A stretch of 64,000 nt of DNA from Narthecium ossifragum (lineage: Eukaryota; Streptophyta; Magnoliopsida; Dioscoreales; Nartheciaceae). A program made the translations under genes and the position numbers. Shown piece after piece: positions 33,134-42,940 of the stretch; the stretch's first letter is position 1; the number at the start of each line of letters is the position of its first letter. Below the pieces are notes generated by a model that ran no database searches, was not told the origin of the DNA, and saw nothing but the letters and a program-made list of their open reading frames with translations. Location: NCBI GenBank assembly GCA_963920575.1, contig OY986973.1:16788062-16852061 (forward strand). The letters run 5' to 3'.

Positions 33134-34514
33134 TGATCGCTCGCAAACTTCATCGTTAAAACATTACAAACTCAATCAAATATTAAATTTATAATCCTTA
33201 TTCAATCACTACACTACTAGGTAGAATAGCGGTGAAGTCGGAAGTCGATCCACAGGGAAAACGTTGGAAACTGAAAATCAATTCTTAAAACCCTAAAACT
33301 AAGGAAAAGAATCAAAGATAGAATAGAGTTATCTAAACTAATAAAGAAAAGAAATAAAAGGTTGATTAATTTGAATCAATGGAGTAGTTACTTAGGAATT
33401 ACTCTATCCGCACTAGTTTCATTATTAGTCTTCTCTAGTTATCATCTTGCTCACTTCTCTCAACATTATGGATCATATGGCTACAAGCTCACATGAATCC
33501 CTAAAAGAAAGTTAATGTTCCCAACGATATAACCTATTTTTGCTTGGTATAGATTGTCTTTGGTCCTACGATTACATTAAATTATACTACTCTCAATGAC
33601 CTTGGCACAACCTATCTTCGCGTAGCAAAGCTTATCTCAAAGGCAAACAAATAACTTCATGAAAACCATCTCATAAATCTCTACAATCAATCACAGAAAT
33701 CATGTAGGACTGAAAGTATGTCAAGAGAACTCTGTTCCTTCAACTCCATTAACAATAAAACCATATTTATGAGATCATGCATCGAGAAGTTTACAAGAAT
33801 CACACTAAAGAAAAACCAAAACTACACTAGGGTTTTATGATATTCCTAAATATAAGAATTAGCAACTCATCTTTTGGATGAAAGCCATCGGGTTGAAATA
33901 AGAAGTTGTCACCATTCGCATCCTTTCCGTCTTCTTTTTCCTTCTCCAAAGATTGTCAAAAATATGAGAACTTCGGCTGGAATAACCCCTTTATAAAGTA
34001 GAAACCCTTAATCCCGGAATTAGGAGTTATAATTGAACTTAAACTCTAATTTCCCTAAATTCCGTGTTGATGACGTCAACGGAGCGACCAATCGGACTCA
34101 ACTCCGATCCATCGCTCTAGTCGGTTTGACTGGGTCTTCACTGCCACGCCATTAATTAATTTCAGCCTTTATCAAATTTCAGCTTTCATAGATCCAAATT
34201 TTCTTCAAAACAGGCATCAATGTATTCGGAATCTCACAAAGTTTTCAACATGAAAGTTGTAGCTCTGGAAGGCTTCTTTTATCTCCCAAAATTTCAGAAT
34301 ATTTGGAGGCTTGTAGAACTTCTGGTGAGTTTTTTCCAAACAGTTGACGAAGTAGTCTTTTTGCATAATTTAGTGATTTTTGGCCGAATTTCTTGTATTT
34401 CTTCTCAAATCTTACTTAAACTTGAAATCAAATAATAGGATATCAAATACACCTACTTTAGGCCTAAAAAAGTTAATTTAAGGGGTTTAATTATATATAA
34501 TGTGTGACTTATCA
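33134..34514 (-). repeat. 5' LTR of Gypsy-4
   Basis: 1381 bp. Its single U3 palindrome is degraded (GCGACCAATCGG at 34083), unlike the intact one in the 3' LTR. Confidence 0.88.
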
Positions 34515-34519
34515 TGATC

Positions 34520-35417
34520 CTATTATTAGAGCTCCAAGATTAACTACATTTGGACCCCTACTTTGTGAACATAGAACAATGAGTCAATGAGTCTCGAGTG
34601 GCACCATCAGCCAGTTCGACCCAAGAGCCTTCTCTCACCCTCAATCCGAGCCTCGATACTATCAAAACAAACGTTCGAGTTCAACTGCCCTACCCCATCT
34701 CCACGCCGAACCATAGAGCCACATCTGACATACTATTTTGGTTCGGGCCCAGACCAGCTAGACAACGTCTGGATATGCAAGGTGTTGTAGAAATTGAGAC
34801 AATGTACCAAGTCTAGGATTTGGCCAGTTCAAGAATGAGTCATCTTCTATCGTGACCGACGACATTCCCCTGCTCAAGCTATCACTGTCTACGCACATAA
34901 GGTACTTCCCAGCTTCCCTAACATCGTCGGATTCCTGACTCCCCCACGCAAATTTTTTGGCAACTGGTTTGCTACAAATTTCTCCATCTCGGCATCCGAA
35001 TAGCGACTTAGCATTCCATCCAAACTGCTTCCCAGCTCGGTGGACAACCTGTCTGCAAGTCCACCCTGATGTCACCCAGGGTTCTCTCCGGGCCCCTTAC
35101 TAAGTCATGCACAACCAGGGCACCCATCCTGTCAACATCGACACTTCCACCCCAATAGCATAGTTTCAGCATAATTACAACCTACCTTAGTCTTCCACGT
35201 CTACCGCCATAATTACTTTGAAGTTCTCTTAGTCCATATGGCTCTTCCGGTGACCAACAATATCACATGGGAATTGATTGCGTCTCGACGATCGCAGGAT
35301 CTTCAATCAACAGTCGTCAAACCATCATTATCAGCCGGCAATGTTGTACACATCATCCGAGCTAAGAAGAGCCCTTTTCCCCTACTCAACATGGTCATTG
35401 AGGATAAGGACGCTTTC
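34520..35417 (+). pseudogene. Tail of an older LTR retrotransposon
   Basis: Degenerate coding sequence without a certain domain. Its end, ATG at 35390 then VIEDKDAFKGEGML, resembles the C-terminal 'LEDK..F.G.GN' ending of Gypsy polyproteins, and it runs directly into a PPT, as in those elements. The left part of this element is 27439-27619. Stops are frequent; nothing upstream is readable enough to name. Confidence 0.45.
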
Positions 35418-35463
35418 AAGGGGGAGGGAATGTTATGGTAGGTTTTGACCGACTAACCCAACA
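35418..35463 (+). other. PPT and start of the 3' LTR of the older element
   Basis: AAGGGGGAGGGAA (35418-35430) followed by TGTTATGGTAGG. The LTR is interrupted 33 bp later by the Gypsy-3 LTR. Confidence 0.55.
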
Positions 35464-35846
35464 TGACTGTACCATTGACCGACGGAAGTACCGCATAAGA
35501 GAGGTCGAATCCACAGAGAGACAGACAGAAAATATCCAAAACGCAAATAACAATGAATTGAAGACAAACGAGAACTTGAGAATTAACTAAATAAGATCAA
35601 AGGATTTAGTGATAATGTAAGGTTAACTAGAGATATCAGGATTTTGATAAAGCTAGGCTTCAGGAATCACTTCACTAGGATTTAGGTTCTTCTCTTCTCA
35701 ATGGTTCATATAATACTCAGTTAAGGGATTCACATCCCAATCACCTTAACCGGAAGATAAGGAACTATAAACCTAACAAAATATATAAATGTCTCTTCCT
35801 ACGAATGATTCTTCCTTATTATAATTCTAACTTCATCCAACCCAAA

Positions 35847-36090
35847 CCTAAGAATATAAAATACCGGCTGTCACTACAGGCAACATATAACAAAAGTTCA
35901 TCGGGACAAAGCCCTACCTCTATCTAACCAGATCTCTAAGAATACACAATACCAACTCTCACAATCGGCAATGTATAGCAAAGATTTCACGGATAGAGCC
36001 CCAACCTTGTCTTACCAGATCCCTAAGAATACACAATACCAGTTGTCACTACGGGCAATGCATATCAAAGGTCTCGCAAGACTCGGTAGG
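35847..36090. repeat. Tandem repeat in the Gypsy-3 LTR leader, three units of about 87 bp
   Basis: Units start at 35847, 35935 and 36022 with '(C)CTAAGAATACACAATACC', then 'CTCTCAC..TCGGCAAYGYATA'. Other Gypsy-3 LTRs have two units (46569/46656, 54902/54990, 59899/59988). Confidence 0.75.
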
Positions 36091-36480
36091 AGAATCAAAA
36101 GAGAAAACTATGGGATTATAAGATCATGAAAGAAGCATGACTGGATTCATAATATTAATCATCCACATAGAAATCTATAATCTGAAAATAATATTTGAAG
36201 ATCCAATACATAGAAAAGAGTTTAACAATGAAGATTAAAAACTATGAACCATTGTTGGAGAAGAAAACCTAATCCTCGCTAGATCATCCGTCCGCCATGC
36301 CCGCGGATTACTCGGCCATGGATGGAGATGTCTTCATCTTCTTTCTTTGGGAAACGTCTAGAAAGAGCCTCCAAAAACGTCCAAGAAGTCCCCCTTAACT
36401 TACCCTAACTTTCCTATTTATAGGGTCTAAGAATTAGCAAACTCAGGTTAAGTTTAAACCCGTTATAAACTCCTGGCTGA

Positions 36481-36733
36481 TCTGGCGGTCGACTGTGAGA
36501 CCTTGACGGTCGACCGTGAGGTGCACAATTTATTTTGACAAGCTGCGGTCGATCTTCGCATCGACCATCGGAAGTGTTTTTCTTGACAGAGGCTGACTGT
36601 CGATGCCACGGTCGATGCTACGGTCGACCGTGGCATCTTACGGTCGATCGTGAAGATTTTTGAGCTCCACGGTCGACCGTGAGGATTTTTGAGTGCTACG
36701 GTCGACCGTGAGATCTGACAGTCGACCGTCACT
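36481..36733. promoter_or_regulatory. U3 palindrome array, CGGTCGACCG type
   Basis: About ten sites (CGGTCGACCGTGAG repeated, GCGGTCGATC, GCATCGACC), with the GACAGAGGCTGAC spacer at about 36585. About 57 bp from the TATA-like sequence. The other Gypsy-3 LTRs have TGATCGATCA sites instead. Confidence 0.6.
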
Positions 36734-37132
36734 ATTCATTCAGCACTACGCACTGGTACGAAAAATATTGTAACTTCCTCTACGTAACTCGGAATCATGA
36801 ACCGTAAAATTCTTCAGAAAGTAGACTTCAAGAGCTTTCCAATGATATATGGTACATCATCTGGTTCTTCTTGGAAAGATACAGTTTAATCCTTGAATTT
36901 GACCCATATAATCTTTTCAGCTTCTTTCAGCTCCAATTTCCTGCATTTTCCAAGCAACTATGTGAAGTAACATATACTATAAAAATAGTGCTAAAGAAGT
37001 TGATTAAGGGTGAAGATATAGCAATTTAGATGGTTATATGGTTGTTCAGAATGCACTTTCATGCACTCATCAGCCAATCACCTCACCGGCCACTTGACGC
37101 CCCTTGAAATGTGTCGTTAAGTATATCAAAGG

Positions 37133-38802
37133 TGATCAAAACAAATTACCGGACTACTAATTAACTACAACGTAGTTAGTGGAAACACGGGTCGAATCCT
37201 CAAGGAATTGGATGGTTGAACTAACAAATGCAATATAATCTCTAAAATAATTGGAAACAATTAGATTGATTCTTTGAGTTTTCTAACTAAATTATTCTAA
37301 AAACAATTAAGGCGAAAATTTATCCAGAAAGAAATCCTAGGAAAATCCAATTCGAAGTAAGGTCTAAATATTTTCTTGATGAATCAAGATGAATGACACT
37401 CAAGGAATGGTCTAAATTGGGGATCGACGAGCGTAGGATTAGTAGCGCTCGCCGCTAATGAGATGTCGGGTTAGGATCATCTCATTGGTGAATTACAAGG
37501 TTAAGATACATGATCGAGGCTTTAATTCGATCATAGCTCAATAATTGCTAGGTTATGGTCATATTGTTGGCAATTAATCAAGGCTTTGTATAAATAACGT
37601 ATTGGGTTGAGTTGGGTTTAATATCTCACTCCAACCCACCATCGAAGACATGAATGGTAAATAGGATAGTCATGGCTTGGGGTGGTTCTAGCATCTCAAG
37701 ATCCTATTCTTAGATGAAGGATTCATTCCGTAGAGTTGGCCATGGTTCTAGCATAACCTCTTCTTTGAGGAATTTAATCAAACATCTAGCAAGCATCTAA
37801 TTTTCATACAATCACTTGCAAGAGAAACATTCAACAATGTGTTTCATTAAAGAAACAAAGGATTACATGTGAATTCATATAAATACATATCAAGAGAGTC
37901 ATTACATCAAGAAATAAAAGAGCAATCTAAGAAAGAAACCTAAAGACATCAAGGAATTCCCAAGGAGATGGGGTTTAGCTACTCATCTTAGGTAGGAGAT
38001 TCATGGAAGAGGAGGCTTGACCCATCTTCTCTATCAAAATCCACCTTTGGAGCCCTAAATCCCTAAGAATTAGAGGAGAAATCCAAAGAGCTAAAGGAGG
38101 GAAGAAGGCTGGAGAAAAGGATGGAAAAAGATGGAAAAAGGATCCCAAAATAAGAACCAAAACCTTTATTTATAGGCCTTAGGTCGTGGATCATCAGATT
38201 ACATTTGAACCATCCGTTTTTACCCGTCAGCCGGTCTTGGATCGATCCAAAATAGGTTTGGATCAATCCAAGATTTAAATCTTTGGTTTTCTAACGGCTT
38301 GAATCGATCCAAAATAGGCCTGGATCGATCCGATGTGCAAACTGCAAAAGAGGCTATGGAAATGGGTTGTTGGATCGATCCAGACAAATTTGGATCGATC
38401 CAAAAGGATATGGATCGATCAAAACAAGTCTCGATCGATCCATTGTACAATGGTTGAAAAGGTGTTCTCTGGAAATTGTTGTTGGGTCGATCCAAACTCA
38501 CAGTGGATCGATCCAACGTGCAAAACCCAATATGGGCCTCTGGAAGGAAGGTATGGATCGATCCAACCTCACAGTGGATATATCCAACCTCATAGTGGAT
38601 CGATCCAACGTATTCGATCGCTCCAAATATGATTATTTTCACTTTTTCTTCATCTTTTGCATTTATTCACCATGAAATGAATGGAGGTATTCTTCGGACT
38701 CCTTGTACCTGAAATGCACTAACAAACTATTAGTAATACACCGCTCGAATACTAACAAAACTAAGTTGAAGGGTTATATTATGCGCATTTTGCGATTTAT
38801 CA
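37133..38802 (-). mobile_element. Gypsy-5 3' LTR
   Basis: Plus strand TGATCAAAAC...GCGATTTATCA. On the minus strand the start TGATAAATCG resembles Gypsy-4 and is preceded by a purine-rich TTGTTGGGGAAGCAG, a PPT, so this is a 3' LTR whose internal region lies to the right and is mostly lost. No TSD. TATA-like CCTATAAATAA on the minus strand near 38165-38177. Confidence 0.65.
38231..38618. promoter_or_regulatory. U3 palindrome array, GGATCGATCC type
   Basis: About 15 sites, mostly TGGATCGATCCA, with paired spacing. One block (about 38505-38530, read on the minus strand) shares TTTTGCACG-TGGATCGATCC with Copia-1. About 55 bp from the TATA-like sequence. Confidence 0.6.
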
Positions 38803-39200
38803 CTGCTTCCCCAACAAACCCTCCTTCTTTCCTTGCTTCCCTCCTTCCTCTTCCCCATCCTCATCATCTACATCCTCCAAGCACTAGCCCTAAGAGTAAC
38901 TTCCCTTCCTCCTACCCTCTCCTTCGCCGCGCCATCGCCACCTGAGACTTTTCCGACAATAATAAGGGCATCAAGGTCACGAGTAAAACGCTCGTGACGT
39001 TACGAGTAAAACTCTCATGCGATTACGAGAAAAATCGCACGTAACATGGTTGCCCATGTTTAATTCCTGATCGCTCATGTATTTGTTGCTTGGCCGACCT
39101 CCTTACTCGGCCGATTTCGATGAGCAAAGTTTATGGGTAAACGATAAGAATTCTACCTAAACATAATGGTGATAGATTCATCTAAGAACAGAACGATTGG
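38803..39200. other. Remnant next to Gypsy-5; possible captured exon
   Basis: After the PPT, the plus strand reads a stretch rich in P, L, H and S (SLLPLPHPHHLHPPSTSPKS, then RRAIAT and a stop at 38942). This resembles a chloroplast transit peptide, but low-complexity sequence can give the same look. 38960-39200 shows nothing. Confidence 0.3.
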
Positions 39201-39490
39201 GGACTTTTTGCCAAATTGGACCCATTTTATTCACTTTTGGCACTGAAGGACCCCTCACATATTTTTTTGCATAATAGGACCCTATACACGTAAGTAACAC
39301 GCGTATAAATTAAGAGACGTATAAACAATAATTATATTTTTACTCATGATACGTGTATAACCAAGAGTTATACGCGTCTTATTTTATACACGTGTTCTTT
39401 TCATGTAAGGGGCCCTATTACGCAAAAAAACATGAGGGGGGTCCTAAAGTGCCAAAAGTGAATAACAGAGGTCCGATTTTCAAAAAATCC
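39201..39490. mobile_element. Mutator-type MITE, nearly all inverted repeat
   Basis: 290 bp; two arms of about 125 bp form a long inverted repeat (left GGACTTTTTGCC, right its partner ...GGATTTTTTG on the complement). Perfect 9-bp TSD AACGATTGG at 39192-39200 and 39491-39499. The shared arms include 'TTATTCACTTTTGGCACT'. Confidence 0.85.
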
Positions 39491-39639
39491 AACGATTGGT
39501 GTGTTCTCCTTCATTAAAATTTGGATTTTTTTGCCTTATTATCTCTCCAATCCTCCTCTCTTCTCTCTCAAATTTATCAACCAACAATTGTTCCACATGC
39601 TCCTCAATAGTCGCACAATCTTCCTGAATTCTTGGTGTT

Positions 39640-40122
39640 CTAAATTCTGCCAAGTGCCAATAATGTAGGTCTTCCTGAAAATGTAATCAGGAAGTATCTT
39701 TTCAAATTGGGCTCCCCGCTATCATAGGCAAGGAGATCCCCCAGCCGGTGCTCCGTCCACAGTGACTCGGCACACGAGCGCGGACAACTTACAGGCGAAA
39801 GGCTCGTAACAGTTGTTGTTGTTATAGGAGAAGAAGAGAGGCCGACCAAGGAGAGATGCCACTTGTAGAGAAGGCGCTCTGCTTGGAGAGAAAAGCCTGA
39901 CAGAGAAGAGAGGAAAGATAAGTGCTTGTACTTATAATCATTCCTCTATGTTCTAGTGGGAACTGGTGTGGCCCATGGACGTATCTCAAGCTGAAGGAAC
40001 CACATAAAAATCTCGTGTCTCTGTTCTTCTTTGTTCTTCATTTTTTTTTATTTTGTTTTTCATTAGTTGCTTGATCCCAATCCGAGGGGAGTATCCAAAA
40101 TATACTCCAAGCAACCCCAATA
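39640..40122 (+). repeat. 5' LTR remnant of Copia-4
   Basis: Ends just before a PBS-like TTGGTATAAGAGC (40123-40136). The left border is unclear; 39500-39640 shows no feature. The distal part has T-rich leader sequence as in other Copia LTRs. Confidence 0.5.
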
Positions 40123-40136
40123 ATTGGTATAAGAGC
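40123..40136 (+). other. Primer binding site of Copia-4
   Basis: ATTGGTATAAGAGC, two mismatches to the initiator tRNA-Met complement TTGGTATCAGAGC. Confidence 0.65.
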
Positions 40137-40160
40137 ATGGGTACATGGGTGATCGAGAGC

Positions 40161-41176
40161 GATGGCGGAAGATAGGAAGATCAACATCGACAAGTTCAGC
40201 GATACAAACTTCGGATTCTGGAAGATGTAGATAGAAGACTATCTCTACCATAAGGATATATTCCTCCTGCTTAGAGGAAAGAAGAACAAGCCAAAAGATA
40301 CAACCGACCCCGAGTGGGATATCCTCGATCGGAAGGCACTAGGGATGATTCGACTCTCTTTAGCATAGTCGATGTCGTTCAACGTATCCAAGGAGAAGAC
40401 TACCGAAGACTTGATGGCGGCCTTATCAAGGATGTACGAGAAGCCCTCTTCCTCGAACAAGGTGCATCTCATGAAAAAGCTATTCAACATGAAGATGATT
40501 GAGGAGAGATCTGCAGCAGATCACCTAAACACGACTTCAATGAGGTAACTACTCAGTTAGAGTCTGTTGGTATTGTCTTTCAAGATGAGATTCCCACTCT
40601 TATTCTTTTGTCGAGTTTGCCAGAGAGTTAAAACAGTATGATAGTGGTTGTGAGCAATTCAACTGGATTGGTGAAGTTGAAGACTAAGGATGTGATCAGC
40701 TGCATCCTTGGAGAGGAGGCTCGCAGGAAGGATGTCGGGATCACGGGAGGTGGATCCGGATCAGTCTTGAGCATCGAGAAAAGAGGAAGAAAGCTATCCA
40801 AAGATAGTAAGAACCGTTGGAGTTCCAAGTTAAGAAGGCGAAGGTCGAAGTCTCGATAAGGAAGAGTTGATGGTTGTTGGAACTGCGGAAAGAAATGCCA
40901 GTTCAAGCGGGATTGCAGGGCACCAAAGCAGTCGGATGGCAACCACCAAGGCAACATGAACGTGACTAAAGGAGAACCCTCAGATGGCTTGATTCTCTCT
41001 ATGGAGTCGAAAAATGAAGCGTGGATAGTGGAATTTGACGCATCATTCCTTGCCATGCCGCATGCCGTTGCTTCACAACTATGTGCGTTGAAACTTCGGC
41101 AAGATCTAAGCGATGTGAGGCTTGCAACATTGTTGGGAAAGGCAACGTCCAGATTATTCAGTCAAACGGGGCAGTC
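40161..41176 (+). pseudogene. Copia-4 gag and start of protease region
   Basis: ATG at 40161 opens MAEDRKINIDKFSDTNFGFW, a standard Copia gag start ('KF.G.NF..WK'). It continues with IEDYLYHKDIFLLLRGK, DPEWDILDRKALGMIRLSL and MYEKPSSSNKVHLMKKLFNM, all conserved gag blocks. A zinc knuckle C-W-N-C-G-K-K-C-Q-F-K-R-D-C follows near 40880, with C in place of the usual histidine-preceding glycine. Then AWIVEFDASF marks the protease, where the active-site 'DSGAS' has become 'DASF' with loss of the S-G. Several stops and frameshifts. The Copia sequence reads up to GKGNVQI-QSNGAVQ at about 41176, where it is cut off by PPR sequence. Integrase, RT and RNase H are missing. Confidence 0.85.
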
Positions 41177-41440
41177 CAAGCAACCCGAACAAGAGCTTGG
41201 TTTTTTGGAGTGCTATGTTAGATGGCTATGTGAAGACTGGTTATTTCTCTGATGCATTGAGTTTGTTCAATGAGATGCAAACTGAGGGGATAAAGCCGGA
41301 CGCGATGATGTTGGTAACGATGTTGATAGCTTGTGCGGATTAATGTGTGCTCGATCAGGGCCAACAGATCCATCTCTACATATATTGATAGGAATGAACT
41401 CGGGAAGGATGACAATGTTTTTATATATTTTTTAATTAGA
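41177..41440 (+). pseudogene. Captured PPR-gene fragment
   Basis: Frame NPNKSLVFWSAMLDGYVKTG, then FSDALSLFNEMQTEGIKPDA and MMLVTMLIACAD. This is one complete 35-residue pentatricopeptide repeat of the plant PLS type ('VSWNAMI.GY...G...EAL.LF.EM...G..PD..T....L.AC'). After a stop at 41341 it goes on VLDQGQQIHLYI and, after a frame change, DRNELGKDDNVF, typical of the following repeat. PPR proteins bind organellar RNA; this piece is far too short to function. It joins Copia-4 sequence without a visible boundary signal, so it is either a transduced fragment or an independent rearrangement. The intact source gene is elsewhere. Confidence 0.85.
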
Positions 41441-41689
41441 TGAGCCAAAGGCTAATTACATAGTTAAGTTGCAACAGAACTCTGCTATCTACCGGCAGTG
41501 GGCGATGACATCCCGTCCCTAGTTGACCAAACTATGCCCACCAGCAAACAAAAAGCCTCCTTGGTAAGACCATTAGATAGGAAATTACAATTTTTAGGGA
41601 AAAATGAAAACATGAATTCCTCAAATTGGCAAGACATAGACCACATGTGACCATTAGATCGGAAGTAGGCCAGGCCAGTTGATTAAAGT
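41441..41689. other. Linker of unclear origin
   Basis: No feature on the plus strand. The minus strand reads a short frame ending before TGAGCCAAAGGC that faintly resembles LINE tails; I do not rely on it. Confidence 0.3.
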
Positions 41690-42039
41690 CCTTTCTTCAC
41701 TCTATTCCGTTCTACACCATGTTAACTAATACTATTCGGGAAGCTATCTTGAAGCGTATAGAGTTTGTGTTCATGAACTTTCTCTGGACAAGGAAGAGAT
41801 CCTATTCAAGAGTGGTTTGGAAAGAGGTGTGTATGCCAATTAGGGGTGACCAATCGGGCCGGGCCGGGTTGAAGGCAATACCCGGTTAGGCCCTTGTAAT
41901 CATCCGGACAGGGTCGGGCCAGTGTCGGGCCCAATAGGCCTTTCACCCGGTCCGACCCAGGTATGAACCTGCCCAGTTTAAAGACCGGGTTGGACCGGGC
42001 CGACCCGGTTGGACACCCCTAATTGCCAGTTCTAGGCCG

Positions 42040-42262
42040 TCTTTGCCCCGTCCCTCTCCGCCAACATCATCAACTGGGCGGCGTCGCCCTCAACATCTCC
42101 GACTTCACCCGGCACGCCAAGAGCCAAAAAGATCAGATCTTTGGGTAGCTTGGCTTCCCAATTTTAACTGCTTCAAACGCTTTCGTCGGCCTAGCGATCA
42201 CCTCCGCTACGCTGGTGATCTCTAGCCCCGTCGAACTCCTCGGCGAGATCGGTGGCGCTTTC
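42040..42262 (+). pseudogene. Captured fragment of an NCS1 nucleobase-transporter gene
   Basis: Reads ANIINWAA, then, one frame over, LNISDFTRHAKSQKDQIFG, stop, LGFPILTASNAFVGLAITSA, TLVISS, PVELLGEIGG. This is the conserved middle of plant plastid NCS1 transporters of the PLUTO type, where 'LNISDFTRYAKSQ.DQI.GQ.GLP' and 'FVGLAVTS.T..I' are diagnostic. A few residues before PVELLG (normally 'FG..IS') are missing and a Q codon is a stop, so it cannot work. The native protein moves uracil, guanine and adenine across the plastid envelope. About 75 codons are captured. The identification is from remembered motifs, but the match runs over more than 50 residues. Confidence 0.82.
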
Positions 42263-42940
42263 CCAAGAAGGAGCTGGACCAGCCGTATCTAGCAACTAGG
42301 GGGTCAACGACCACTAACATCACCACCCGATCGGCGTTACACATGCACATCATCATCGCCACCATCACCATCACCTTCGCCCTCTCTGGGATCCCATAGC
42401 ACTCAGTACTCCTAGCAAGACCCCTCCCGATCCCCTGTGCACTGCTGCACTCAATGACACCACCACCATCAACCCTCCTCTTCCTCCATGCATCTCTCCT
42501 GACGCTCTTCCCTATGCTTCCGATATTGCTAATGCTCTTTCACGAAAGATTCAAACGTCTAGATTTGATCCCTCCAGAGGCGATCCGAATGCCTGATGAT
42601 CCATGAGGGATATTGGAGATCGTACTCGACGAAGAAGAAGAGGAGGACAAACTTAGATGGAGTTGGCACTAGCACCATGAAAGGAGAGAGAAGGGCTCGG
42701 ATCAGGGGGTTTGAACTCCACAACCACCGCCGCCACCATGAGAGTGGAAGGGGAGGAAAGAGCATGAGGGGAAGGGGCTGGCATTGGCTGGAAGATTAGG
42801 AGCCGCCGGAGCCGGAGCTCCTCCATCGACCCTAAGCCTTGGGATCGGCTCCTCAATTCCTCCTCCTACGAAACCCCCATGCTCAACCCGGTGGACCTTC
42901 TCTAGCCATTTTTAAAACCCAGACCGAGTTTTTGACCAAG
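42263..42940. other. hAT-element interior, unidentified
   Basis: GC-rich, possibly more captured exon. 'TTTNITT' near 42310 could continue the NCS1 fragment ('LTTNIAAN'), but the frame breaks. The rest is low-complexity coding-like sequence on both strands. Confidence 0.35.

Larger units (their letters stand above)
27620..34514 (-). mobile_element. Gypsy-4: complete non-autonomous Gypsy element without pol
   Basis: LTRs 27620-28982 and 33134-34514 (plus strand TGATCGCTCGC...TTTATCA / CTTATCA) and a perfect TSD TGATC at 27615-27619 and 34515-34519. On the minus strand the 5' LTR is followed by an Athila/Tat-type PBS, and the 3' LTR is preceded by a PPT. The internal 4.15 kb contains one gag-linker-like ORF with in-frame tandem repeats, a GC-rich segment (30500-31400) and an AT-rich 3' region. 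No protease, RT, RNase H or integrase motif is seen. It must have been mobilised in trans. Confidence 0.9.
35464..37072 (-). mobile_element. Gypsy-3 LTR (solo, left end degraded)
   Basis: Aligns with the LTRs at 46174, 54510 and 59499 from 'GCATAAGAGAGGTCGAA' to the end CATGCACTCATCA. The left terminus is diverged (TGACTGTACC). No exact TSD; CCCAA and GCCAA near the ends are a possible decayed pair. TATA-like CTATAAATAGG on the minus strand near 36413-36424. Confidence 0.72.

Noticed and set aside
27620..34514. Autonomous Athila/Tat element
   Set aside because: PBS and LTRs fit, but no protease, RT, RNase H or integrase motif can be found on either strand.
38809..38945. Start of a plastid-targeted host gene
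   Set aside because: Only a P/L/H/S-rich stretch with a stop after about 45 codons, directly beside a PPT; low complexity is enough to explain it.
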